Shown here: piece by piece, positions 7,479 to 14,095 of the stretch
How positions within the stretch are numbered: position 1 is the first letter of the stretch
How the letters are laid out: every line of letters begins with the position of its first letter
Source of the DNA: Ignavibacteriales bacterium
Lineage (GTDB): Bacteria; Bacteroidota; Ignavibacteria; Ignavibacteriales; Melioribacteraceae
Length of the DNA stretch: 14,095 nt
NCBI GenBank assembly: GCA_020059785.1
Contig: JAGVBL010000100.1
Span: 1 to 14,095, forward strand
Direction of reading: 5' to 3'
The notes under the pieces: model-generated
The model's input: the letters and a program-made list of their open reading frames with translations, nothing else
Told to the model about the DNA's origin: nothing
Databases searched by the model: none
Made by a program: the position numbers and the translations under genes

Positions 7479-7516
7479 CTTGCATAATTATTCATAATAA
7501 TGTATAATTATGCCCT
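7479..7516. promoter_or_regulatory. tandem ARG boxes (ArgR operator) at argC
   Basis: Two palindromic boxes, TGCATAATTATTCA (7481-7494) and TGTATAATTATGCC (7501-7514), resemble the core TGAATAATTATTCA of the known E. coli/Bacillus ARG box. The first differs at one of 14 positions. Their centres are 20 nt apart, so the two 18-bp boxes (7479-7496, 7499-7516) are separated by 2 bp, as in paired ArgR operators. The outer arms GCATAATTAT (7482-7491) and ATAATTATGC (7504-7513) are also exact inverted repeats. ArgR is encoded at 10680-11141 in the same cluster. Confidence 0.82.
7480..7508 (+). promoter_or_regulatory. promoter of the arginine cluster
   Basis: TTGCAT (7480-7485), 17 nt, and a perfect TATAAT (7503-7508). 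The -35 lies in the first ARG box and the -10 in the second, so bound ArgR would block RNA polymerase. The ATG of argC follows 28 nt after the -10. Confidence 0.8.
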
Positions 7517-7536
7517 CAATTTTAAAGACTTTGTAA

Positions 7537-8586
7537 ATGATAAAAATTGGTATAGTTGGCGCGGCGGGTTATTCGGGACTGGAATTGATCAAGTTGCTTC
7601 TTAATCATCCGGAAGCGGAGATTTATAACCTTTTTGGAAATAATTCTGTAGGTAACAGAATTGAGGAGATCCATCCCTCTCTAAGAGGAATGATTTCAAA
7701 AGAAATTTTATCATTCGATGAAAAATTACTTGCAGATCTCGATCTTTTGTTCGTTGCATTACCGTCTGGACAGGCAATACCTTATGTAAAAAGTGCTTAT
7801 GAAAATGGTGCAAAAGTAATTGACCTTGGCGGGGACTTTAGGTTAAATGATCCGAACGACTACAATAAATATTACAAACATGAACATACTGCCCCCGACC
7901 TTGCAAATATTGCGGTTTATGGACTTAGTGAATGGAACGAACTGGAGATTAGCAAAGCAGCAATTGTTGCCAATCCCGGATGTTACCCTACCAGCATTCT
8001 ACTTCCTCTTATCCCATTACTAAAAGAAAACCTAATGGATAGAGATTTTATTAGTATTGTTTCTTACAGTGGAACATCCGGCGCAGGTAAATCCTTATCT
8101 GAAAACATGATTTTCTCGGAAGTAAATGAAAGCGTAAGAGCATATAAAGTCGGTAATCACCAGCATACTCCGGAAATAAAAAGATATTTATCAATGTTCG
8201 GTTGTTCTGAGCCGACATTCTCTTTTGTCCCGCACTTGCTTCCAATATCAAGAGGAATATACACTACAATTCATGCAAAAGTGAATGATAATGTGAATGA
8301 AATATTATGCATGGAGATATTTAATAAATATTATAAGCATGCCCCGTTTGTAAGAATAATCTATCCTCAGATTCCGGAAATAAAAAATGTAACTTATACA
8401 AATTATTGCGATATCGGTTTTTCGATTGATAATGGTATCATTACTATAATCTCAACAATAGACAATCTAATTAAAGGAGCTGCTGGTCAGGCGGTTCAAA
8501 ATATGAATATAATGTTCGGCATAGATCAAACAGAAGGAATTCTAAAATGTTCAAAGAAGAAGTATCTAAAAGTACAATCGGTATGA
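7537..8586 (+). CDS. argC: N-acetyl-gamma-glutamyl-phosphate reductase
   Basis: Reduces N-acetylglutamyl phosphate to the semialdehyde with NADPH, the third step of arginine synthesis, in the cytoplasm. The 349-residue protein opens with the nucleotide-binding motif IGIVGAAGYSGLELIKLL (GxxGxxG at 8-14). VIDLGGDFRL (95-104) is the conserved substrate/NADP region. The catalytic cysteine is Cys149 in ANPGCYPT, and HQHTPEI (208-214) holds the conserved histidine. Length matches the family (about 340-350). It is the first gene after the ArgR-controlled promoter. The upstream Shine-Dalgarno is poor; the start rests on alignment of the N-terminal nucleotide fold. Its 3' end overlaps argJ by 40 nt. 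Confidence 0.97.
   Translation: MIKIGIVGAAGYSGLELIKLLLNHPEAEIYNLFGNNSVGNRIEEIHPSLRGMISKEILSFDEKLLADLDLLFVALPSGQAIPYVKSAYENGAKVIDLGGDFRLNDPNDYNKYYKHEHTAPDLANIAVYGLSEWNELEISKAAIVANPGCYPTSILLPLIPLLKENLMDRDFISIVSYSGTSGAGKSLSENMIFSEVNESVRAYKVGNHQHTPEIKRYLSMFGCSEPTFSFVPHLLPISRGIYTTIHAKVNDNVNEILCMEIFNKYYKHAPFVRIIYPQIPEIKNVTYTNYCDIGFSIDNGIITIISTIDNLIKGAAGQAVQNMNIMFGIDQTEGILKCSKKKYLKVQSV
8532..8538 (+). promoter_or_regulatory. ribosome binding site deciding the argJ start
   Basis: AGAAGGA lies inside the end of argC, 8 nt before ATG 8547. The other candidate start, ATG 8583, which overlaps the argC stop as ATGA, has no such site. The upstream start also leaves an N-terminal extension before LPLGFKSAGIHCG like that of other ArgJ proteins. 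Confidence 0.65.
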
Positions 8587-9767
8587 AGACAAAATTACCA
8601 CTGGGGTTTAAATCCGCCGGTATTCATTGCGGTATAAAAAAATCCAGAAAAGACCTTGCTTTAATTGTATCAGATTATCCGGCTGCAGCTGCTGGAGTTT
8701 TTACTCTAAATAAAGTTCAGGCAGCGCCGGTTATACTCAGTAAAAAACATTTGAAGGAAAGTGATAATTTTTATGCGATTATAGTTAACAGCGGTAATGC
8801 CAATGCATGTACCGGCGAACGCGGTTATTTTGATGCAGAACAGATGACAGAACAAACCGCAGAGCTTATTGGTGTTAAAAAAGAAGAGGTACTTGTTGCT
8901 TCAACGGGCGTAATTGGTGAACCGCTACCAATGGAAAAAATAATAAACGGGATTTCAGCAATTAAAAATTATCTGGCTGATGGAGATGAAAAAGATGCTG
9001 CAGAAGCAATTATGACGACCGATACTTTCTATAAAACCGAATCATCATCATTTATAATTGATGGTAAAGAAGTTACAATAAGCGGAATTGCTAAGGGTTC
9101 CGGAATGATTCATCCAAACATGGCAACAATGCTGGGATTTGTTACTACTGATGCTGCAATTGATAAAGATCTTTTACAGGAGATGCTGAAAAATACGGCA
9201 GATAAAACGTTCAACAGAATTGTCGTTGATGGCGACACAAGTACAAACGATATGGTTTTAATGCTTTCAAATTCTGCTTCGGGTGTTGTGATAACTAAGG
9301 GGAGTGATTCACAGAAAACATTCGAAGCAGAGCTTTTTACTCTACTTAAAAAACTCGCAATTGATATTGTTAAGGACGGAGAAGGTGCAACAAAATTAGT
9401 GGAAGTAAAAGTTGAAGGCGCACTTACAGAAGAAGATGCAATTAAAGCTGCTAAAACAATTGCACTCTCACCATTAGTAAAAACTGCTATCCACGGTGAA
9501 GATGCAAATTGGGGTAGAATTATTGCTGCTGTAGGTTACTCAGGAATTGATTTCGACCCGGATAAATTCGAAATATTTATTAACGGAACACAAATATTGC
9601 AGAAGAATTATATTGTTACTCTACCCAATGCAGTTGCCAATCAAACTTTAAAAAGCGATCAGATTGAGTTGGTTGTAAAATTAAATCAGGGGAATGAATC
9701 TGCAAATTGCTGGACTTGTGATTTTTCAGAAGATTATGTTAAGATAAACGGGAGCTATAGATCTTGA
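8547..9767 (+). CDS. argJ: glutamate N-acetyltransferase / ornithine acetyltransferase
   Basis: Moves the acetyl group from N-acetylornithine back to glutamate, making arginine synthesis cyclic; some members also use acetyl-CoA. The 406-residue precursor cleaves itself. The conserved site is KGSGMIHPNMATMLGF (183-198), with cleavage expected between Ala193 and Thr194, so Thr194 becomes the nucleophile. The oxyanion-hole motif STGVIGEPLP (119-128) and NSGNANACTG (81-90) are also present, as is the VDGDTSTND stretch in the beta chain. The C-terminus ends near NGSYRS, as usual in the family. I chose ATG 8547 for its Shine-Dalgarno. Mono- or bifunctionality cannot be read with confidence. No argA or argE is visible in the window, so this gene is the evident acetyl donor route here. 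Confidence 0.96.
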   Translation: MFKEEVSKSTIGMKTKLPLGFKSAGIHCGIKKSRKDLALIVSDYPAAAAGVFTLNKVQAAPVILSKKHLKESDNFYAIIVNSGNANACTGERGYFDAEQMTEQTAELIGVKKEEVLVASTGVIGEPLPMEKIINGISAIKNYLADGDEKDAAEAIMTTDTFYKTESSSFIIDGKEVTISGIAKGSGMIHPNMATMLGFVTTDAAIDKDLLQEMLKNTADKTFNRIVVDGDTSTNDMVLMLSNSASGVVITKGSDSQKTFEAELFTLLKKLAIDIVKDGEGATKLVEVKVEGALTEEDAIKAAKTIALSPLVKTAIHGEDANWGRIIAAVGYSGIDFDPDKFEIFINGTQILQKNYIVTLPNAVANQTLKSDQIELVVKLNQGNESANCWTCDFSEDYVKINGSYRS

Positions 9768-10612
9768 CGACGGCAACTTTCAAAAAAGAAGATGTTCTTA
9801 TAGAAGCGCTTCCTTACATTCAACAATTTGAAGGTAAAACCTTCGTAATTAAGTATGGCGGCGCAGTAATGGAAGATGAAAATCTTAAAACGATGATCGC
9901 TAAAGATGTTACTCTGCTTAGAAAAATAGGGATTAATGTTGTAGTTATTCATGGTGGCGGAAAAGAAATTACATCGTTATCAAATAAACTTAACATTCAG
10001 ACAAAATTTGTAAACGGACAAAGATACACAGACGAAGAAACGCTTAATGTTGTTCAGATGGTTCTTGCCGGATCAATCAATAAAGATATTGTAAGAAGAA
10101 TTAATATCCATGGCGGACGAGCCGTTGGTATAAGCGGAATAGACGGCGATATGATAAAGGTAAAAAAATATGATAAAGAAAATCTGGGATTGGTAGGTGA
10201 AGTTGTAGATGTAAATGAAACGCTAATAAAAAATTTACTGAAAGACGGTTACCTGCCCGTTATTGCTCCTATGGGAATTGATAATTATGGAACAGTTTAT
10301 AATGTAAATGCTGATATAGCTGCCGGTTCTCTTGCCGGTGCAATTGATGCCGCAAAGCTTGTCTATATGAGCGATACTGAGGGAGTGATAATAAATGGAA
10401 ATCTCGTACCCCACTTAACAGAGAAGCAGATTTTGGATTTCATCAAGAATGGAATAATAAACGGCGGTATGATTCCAAAGGTAGAATCGGCATTGAATGC
10501 TTTAAATGCTGGAGTAAACAAAGTTCATATTGTCGATGGAAGAATTGAGCACGCACTCCTTCTCGAAATTTTTACCGAAGAAGGAGTCGGTACCGAAATA
10601 GTTTGTGAATGA
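9764..10612 (+). CDS. argB: acetylglutamate kinase, probably arginine-inhibited type
   Basis: Phosphorylates N-acetylglutamate with ATP, the second step of the pathway. The 282-residue protein shows Lys30 in VIKYGG, the HGGGKEI loop (63-69), Arg87 in NGQRYTDEETL, VNADIAAGSLA (181-191) and Lys239 in GGMIPKV. The N-terminal helix VLIEALPYIQQFEGKTFVIKYGG and the C-terminal HALLLEIFTEEGVGTE resemble those of hexameric, arginine-inhibited enzymes such as that of Thermotoga, so feedback inhibition by arginine is likely; this is inference from family. Translation appears to begin at TTG 9764, overlapping the argJ stop by 4 nt (TTGA), with GGGAG (9750-9754) upstream. No ATG lies in frame before residue 36, which is past the essential lysine, so the TTG start is needed. 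Confidence 0.96.
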   Translation: MTTATFKKEDVLIEALPYIQQFEGKTFVIKYGGAVMEDENLKTMIAKDVTLLRKIGINVVVIHGGGKEITSLSNKLNIQTKFVNGQRYTDEETLNVVQMVLAGSINKDIVRRINIHGGRAVGISGIDGDMIKVKKYDKENLGLVGEVVDVNETLIKNLLKDGYLPVIAPMGIDNYGTVYNVNADIAAGSLAGAIDAAKLVYMSDTEGVIINGNLVPHLTEKQILDFIKNGIINGGMIPKVESALNALNAGVNKVHIVDGRIEHALLLEIFTEEGVGTEIVCE

Positions 10613-10624
10613 TTACAGTTAGAC

Positions 10625-10653
10625 TTGAAATGAAACGATAAGGTGATTAGGTT
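10625..10653 (+). promoter_or_regulatory. internal promoter before argR
   Basis: TTGAAA (10625-10630), 17 nt, TAGGTT (10648-10653) followed by CG. It lies in the 67-nt gap between argB and argR, the largest gap upstream of argG in the cluster. No convincing ARG box overlaps it, so argR, argG and perhaps argH may be made partly independently of arginine. Confidence 0.6.
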
Positions 10654-10679
10654 CGAATTAACAATAAACTGGAAAAGTT

Positions 10680-11141
10680 ATGAGCAAGAAATTAGAAGAT
10701 ATCAATAAGCGACATTCACTTATTAAGTCGATTATTTCTGCACAGGAAGTTTTTAATCAAACACAACTGGTAAAACTTCTTAAGCAGAATGGAATAAGGG
10801 TTACCCAGGCGACTTTATCGAGAGACTTAAGTGAACTGGGAATTGTTAGAATTCCAACTCCGAATGGAACGGTATATCGCGTCGGTGAATCCGGAACTCA
10901 ATCAACTATTAAAAATAGAATAGCCGAAGAAGTTATATCAATTGATTTCAATGAACAGCTTATTGTAATTAGAACATTTACCGGTCGCGCTCAGGGTGTT
11001 GCTGTCTTTATTGATAGCCAGAAAATTCATGATCTCCTTGGCACTATTGCCGGGGATGATACAATACTTATAATTCCACGATCCATAAAAAAAATAAAAA
11101 CGATAATAGAACAATTAAAAATAACTTTAGGAATAACGTAA
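10680..11141 (+). CDS. argR: arginine repressor ArgR
   Basis: A 153-residue transcription factor that binds ARG boxes as a hexamer when loaded with arginine. The N-terminal winged helix has HSLIKSIISAQEVFNQTQLVKLLKQNGIRVTQATLSRDLSELGI. Ser47 and Arg48 in TLSRDL correspond to the DNA-contacting Ser/Arg pair of the E. coli protein. The C-terminal half carries the arginine-binding and trimerisation core GTIAGDDTILII (121-132), with the Asp126-Asp127 pair. Length is typical (about 150-156). It lies inside the cluster it probably controls, 1 nt before argG. Its evident target is the double box at 7479-7516. Some homologues also activate arginine catabolism; nothing here bears on that. Confidence 0.96.
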   Translation: MSKKLEDINKRHSLIKSIISAQEVFNQTQLVKLLKQNGIRVTQATLSRDLSELGIVRIPTPNGTVYRVGESGTQSTIKNRIAEEVISIDFNEQLIVIRTFTGRAQGVAVFIDSQKIHDLLGTIAGDDTILIIPRSIKKIKTIIEQLKITLGIT

Positions 11142-11142
11142 A

Positions 11143-12372
11143 ATGAGTAAGAACAAAATTGTTGTAGCATATTCGGGCGGATTGGATACATCCGTTATGG
11201 TACACTGGTTAAAAAATAATTACGATGCCGAGATCATTACATTTACCGGCGATCTAGGTCAGACTAAAGAACTGACCGGTTTAAAAGAGAAAGCATTGAA
11301 ATCCGGTGCATCCAAGGTTTACATTGAGGATTTACGAAAAGAATTTTTAGAGGACTATGTTTATCCTTCACTTAAAGCCGGAGCTATGTACGAAGATGCC
11401 TACCCGATGGCTACTTCAATTGGAAGACCATTACTTGCAAAAGCGTTAGTTGACGTTGCATTGAAAGAAGGTGCTAATATGGTTTCGCACGGATGTACAG
11501 GTAAAGGAAATGATCAGGTTAGATTCGAAGTCTCTGTTGGGGCTCTCGCTCCGGATCTTAAAATTATTGCACCTTTACGCGAGTGGGAATTTAAATCCCG
11601 TGAAGAAGAAATTGAATATGCTAAAAAACATAATATTCCTGTCGCCGCAACAAAAGAAAATCCTTATTCAATTGATGAGAATTTATGGGGAACAAGTATT
11701 GAATGCGGTGTACTTGAAGATCCGATGGTAGCACCGCCGGAAGATGCATTTCAATCAACAACTTCACCGGAAAATGCAAACGATAATGGTGATGATGTTT
11801 CAATTGAATTTGTTGAAGGAATTCCGGTTGCAGTAAATGGCCAGGAAGTGGAAAGCATTTCGCTTGTCAAATTTCTAAACGCTGTAGGCGCTAAGAATGG
11901 AGTTGGCAGAATCGATCTTGTAGAGAACCGATTGGTCGGAATAAAATCGAGAGAAGTTTATGAAGCTCCCGCTGCGTCTATATTACACTTTGCTCATAAA
12001 GAATTAGAAAGACTTACACTCGAAAAATCTGTTATGCATTACAAGTCAATTTTAGCACACGAGTTTTCAAATCTTATATATAATGGACTTTGGTTTTCAC
12101 CGTTACGCGAAGCCCTCTCTGCATTTGTAGATAAAACACAGGAGAGAGTAACCGGACTTGTAAAAGTAAAGCTTTACAAAGGAACACTTAGAGTTATGGG
12201 AAGAACATCTCCTTATTCGCTATACGATCCGGCACTTGCAACTTACACCGCAGAAGACCAATTTGACCATAAAGCTTCTGAAGGGTTTATAAAAATTTAT
12301 GGATTGCCCCTGAAAACTTATAACCGTGTAACTCAGAAGGTAAAGAGCGAAAGAAAAAGTGCAGTTGCATAA
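11143..12372 (+). CDS. argG: argininosuccinate synthase
   Basis: Condenses citrulline and aspartate using ATP, giving argininosuccinate, AMP and pyrophosphate. The 409-residue protein has the N-type ATP pyrophosphatase loop AYSGGLDTS (9-17), TFTGDLGQ (33-40), YPMATSIGRPLLAK (87-100) and HGCTGKGNDQVRFE (116-129), which bind ATP, citrulline and aspartate. ENLWGTSIECGVLEDP and the C-terminal GLWFSPLREALSAFVDKTQERVTG segment are also family features. Length is normal (about 400). It starts 2 nt after the argR stop codon's first bases, with one base between stop and ATG; AGGA lies 10 nt upstream. It is co-transcribed with argR. Confidence 0.97.
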   Translation: MSKNKIVVAYSGGLDTSVMVHWLKNNYDAEIITFTGDLGQTKELTGLKEKALKSGASKVYIEDLRKEFLEDYVYPSLKAGAMYEDAYPMATSIGRPLLAKALVDVALKEGANMVSHGCTGKGNDQVRFEVSVGALAPDLKIIAPLREWEFKSREEEIEYAKKHNIPVAATKENPYSIDENLWGTSIECGVLEDPMVAPPEDAFQSTTSPENANDNGDDVSIEFVEGIPVAVNGQEVESISLVKFLNAVGAKNGVGRIDLVENRLVGIKSREVYEAPAASILHFAHKELERLTLEKSVMHYKSILAHEFSNLIYNGLWFSPLREALSAFVDKTQERVTGLVKVKLYKGTLRVMGRTSPYSLYDPALATYTAEDQFDHKASEGFIKIYGLPLKTYNRVTQKVKSERKSAVA

Positions 12373-12408
12373 AAATATTAGTGGAACTAAAAGTAATTAA
12401 CAATTATT

Positions 12409-12448
12409 AATCAGTAAAATCAGTTTTAATCTGTTAAGTCTGTGATCT
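12409..12448 (-). repeat. degenerate GATT-unit repeat between argG and argH
   Basis: On the minus strand the array reads as units beginning GATC, GACT, GATT, GATT, GATT, with GA dinucleotides 7, 9, 10 and 9 nt apart. Shared pieces with 3557-3596 include AACAGATT and the GATTTT-(3)-(G/T)GATT end. It lies in the 121-nt gap between argG and argH. The gap shows no clear promoter of the type seen elsewhere and no terminator. Confidence 0.5.
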
Positions 12449-12493
12449 ATATTTAAATAACTAATTACTTTTTGTTCATCTCCGGAATAAAAA

Positions 12494-13864
12494 ATGCCGA
12501 CATGGAATAGCCGATTCAAAAAAGAGCTTGATAACCAAGCTCTTAAATTTTCCTCTTCCATTGAAATAGATGGAAAACTCTTTAACGAGGATATTAGCGG
12601 AAGCATAGCACATGTTAAAATGCTTGTTAAGCAGAAGATAGTTTCATCTGCTGAAGGTAATAAAATTGTAAAAACTCTTGAATCGATCCGTAAAGAAATT
12701 TCATCGGGTAAGTTGAAATATAATTGGCAAAATGAGGACATTCATTCATTCATAGAAGAAGAACTTACGAAAAGAATCGGCATTACAGGTAAAAAACTTC
12801 ACACTTCACGCAGCCGCAATGATCAGGTTGCACTTGATGAGCGGCTCTACGTTAAAAAGGAAATCCTGTCATTAAAAAAAATTATTACCGGTTTGCAGAA
12901 GGTACTTCTTAAGATTTCTATTAAACATAAGGGCACAATAATTCCTGGCTACACACATTTACAGCGCGCACAACCGGTTCTATTTGCGCATCATTTGCTT
13001 GCATACATCTGGATGTTTGAACGCGACATTGAGCGTCTTAACGATTGTATGAAGCGTGCAGACAAATCACCGCTTGGCGCAGCGGCGCTTTCCGGTACTA
13101 CAATTCCGATTGACAGAAATTACTCAGCAAAATTACTTGGGATGAAAGGAATAGTTCTAAATTCACTTGATGCTGTTTCGAGCCGCGATGTGATTATAGA
13201 ATTAATAAGTATATGTTCAGTCATAATGATGAATCTGAGCCGTCTGTCTGAAGAGCTTGTACTGTGGAGTTCCCAGGAATTTTCATTCGCTCAATTTGAT
13301 GACTCGTTTGCAACCGGAAGCAGTCTCATGCCGCAGAAAAAAAATCCTGATATTGCAGAACTTGTAAGAGGTAAAACCGGAAGAGTTTACGGCTCACTAA
13401 TCGGCATTCTCACAATAATGAAATCTCTTCCGCTCGCATATAACCGGGATATGCAGGAGGATAAGTATCATCTCTTAGAAGCGGTTAACACAACAAAAGA
13501 ATGCTTGCAAGTTACCGCCGGTTTATTAAGTCATACAAAATTTAATAAAGACCGTTTTGAAAAAGAGCTAAACGGAAGTCTATTGCTTTCAACTGAATTG
13601 GTAGACTACCTTGTTCGTAAAAATATTCCGTTCAGAGAAGCGCATAATATCGTCGGAAAACTTGTTGAGCTTACAGTATCAAAACAAAAAAAACTGAATG
13701 AAATTACTCTTGCCGATTATAAAAAGATTTCACCCAAATTTGAAAAAGACCTTTATAATTATCTTACCGCAAAATCGAGCATCATAAATAGAACTTCTAA
13801 AGGAAGTACCTCATACAAGGAAGTTGAAAATCAGATTAAATTCTGGACGAAAATACTCCATTAA
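12494..13864 (+). CDS. argH: argininosuccinate lyase
   Basis: Splits argininosuccinate into arginine and fumarate, the last step of the pathway. The 456-residue protein belongs to the fumarase/aspartase superfamily. The signature TGSSLMPQKKNPD (274-286) is intact, with the catalytic serine in the GSS pair. KLHTSRSRNDQVALD (101-115) contains the substrate-binding Ser-Arg-Asn-Asp stretch, with Ser at a position that is more often Gly (HTGRSRND). GYTHLQRAQPVLFAHHLLAY (152-171) carries the conserved Thr-His. Length matches the family (about 455-465). The N-terminus MPTWNSRFKKELD is a variant of the usual WGGRF opening. A CGGA lies about 8 nt before the ATG. The gap after argG is 121 nt with a repeat and no terminator, so co-transcription is likely but not certain. 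Confidence 0.96.
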   Translation: MPTWNSRFKKELDNQALKFSSSIEIDGKLFNEDISGSIAHVKMLVKQKIVSSAEGNKIVKTLESIRKEISSGKLKYNWQNEDIHSFIEEELTKRIGITGKKLHTSRSRNDQVALDERLYVKKEILSLKKIITGLQKVLLKISIKHKGTIIPGYTHLQRAQPVLFAHHLLAYIWMFERDIERLNDCMKRADKSPLGAAALSGTTIPIDRNYSAKLLGMKGIVLNSLDAVSSRDVIIELISICSVIMMNLSRLSEELVLWSSQEFSFAQFDDSFATGSSLMPQKKNPDIAELVRGKTGRVYGSLIGILTIMKSLPLAYNRDMQEDKYHLLEAVNTTKECLQVTAGLLSHTKFNKDRFEKELNGSLLLSTELVDYLVRKNIPFREAHNIVGKLVELTVSKQKKLNEITLADYKKISPKFEKDLYNYLTAKSSIINRTSKGSTSYKEVENQIKFWTKILH

Positions 13865-13909
13865 TTATCGGCAAGATTCAATAGATTCTTAATTTAGTAT
13901 AGCTAACTT

Positions 13910-13926
13910 TTCAAATTAATTTTGAA
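13910..13926. other. small AT-rich inverted repeat before the ABC ATPase gene
   Basis: TTCAAA, loop TTAAT, TTTGAA. The stem is 6 bp, AT-rich and without a T-run, so it is poor as a terminator; it could be an operator or chance. The rest of the 113-nt gap between argH and the ABC gene shows no promoter matching the 17-nt layout. Confidence 0.25.
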
Positions 13927-13977
13927 TCAACTTCTTTATATTGCACGTCAAAATAAGGTCACAATTAGGGGAATTCA

Positions 13978-14095
13978 ATGCATGCACTAGAAGTAAGAAA
14001 TCTAACAAAACGTTTTGGTTCGTTAGTTGCCGTTGATCAGGCATCGTTCGAAGTTCCGGAAGGTTCAATATTCGGACTTATCGGAAGAAACGGAG
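13978..14095 (+). CDS. ABC transporter ATP-binding protein (3' end cut off)
   Basis: Only the first 39 residues are present, starting MHALEVRNLTKRFG. The order L-V-NLTK-RFG-S-AVD-ASF-V-P-GSIFGLIGRNG is the start of an ABC ATPase, including the A-loop region and the beginning of the Walker A motif (GLIGRNG, with GK-T/S expected next). The form EGSIFGLIGRNG is common in exporters of the ABC-2 or Nat/CcmA-like type, but the subfamily cannot be fixed from this fragment. A strong Shine-Dalgarno AGGGG (13967-13971) lies 6 nt before the ATG. Confidence 0.9.
   Translation, partial: MHALEVRNLTKRFGSLVAVDQASFEVPEGSIFGLIGRNG

Noticed and set aside
12391..12415. AT-rich stretch before argH that resembles an ARG box
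   Set aside because: It lacks the TGNAT and ATTCA half-sites and has no paired box, unlike the argC operator.
13871..13895. Third copy of the GATT-unit repeat after argH
   Set aside because: Only two GATT units 9 nt apart are present and the rest does not match, so it may be chance in AT-rich DNA.

Overview
The window is AT-rich DNA from a Gram-negative bacterium, most likely of the Bacteroidota/Chlorobi/Ignavibacteria group. Three things point there: two large outer-membrane beta-barrel proteins, one of them a receptor with an N-terminal carboxypeptidase-regulatory domain; promoter -10 elements of the form TAGGTT(G), close to the Bacteroidota TAnnTTTG; and an arginine cluster that carries its own ArgR. 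Several genes have clear Shine-Dalgarno sequences (AGAGGGG, AGGGGG, AGAAGGA), which is unusual for typical Bacteroidetes and fits Ignavibacteria better. The taxonomic call is inference from these traits, not from a marker gene.

Left part (1-4860), assorted genes. The window opens inside an outer-membrane beta-barrel protein of unknown function. A convergent, exported P1-family (DmpA/BapA-type) self-processing aminopeptidase follows. Next comes an AlkD-like HEAT-repeat DNA glycosylase overlapping a small membrane protein with a PH-like tail. A convergent small ACT-like protein of the TM1266 type lies beyond a degenerate GGATT repeat. The section ends with a DUF2975 membrane protein paired with a small Cro/C1-type regulator.

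Middle (4860-7460). A TonB-receptor-like outer-membrane protein with its own promoter ends at a strong intrinsic terminator.

Right part (7460-13864), arginine biosynthesis in the order argC-argJ-argB-argR-argG-argH. ArgJ makes the acetyl cycle possible. argD and argF/carbamoyl-phosphate genes are not in the window. A near-ideal promoter in front of argC lies under two adjacent ARG-box-like palindromes, so ArgR, encoded within the cluster, probably represses the cluster with arginine as co-repressor. argB looks like the arginine-inhibited type, giving a second layer of control. argR has a separate promoter. After argH an ABC-transporter ATPase gene begins and runs off the end.

The main non-coding result is a shared promoter layout, TTGAAA-like, exactly 17 nt, then TAGGTT-like, in front of alkD, the DUF2975 gene, the receptor gene, argC and argR. 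Three of these also share a longer element around and downstream of the -10. I found no convincing new biological system: the genes belong to known families, and the points of interest are regulatory.
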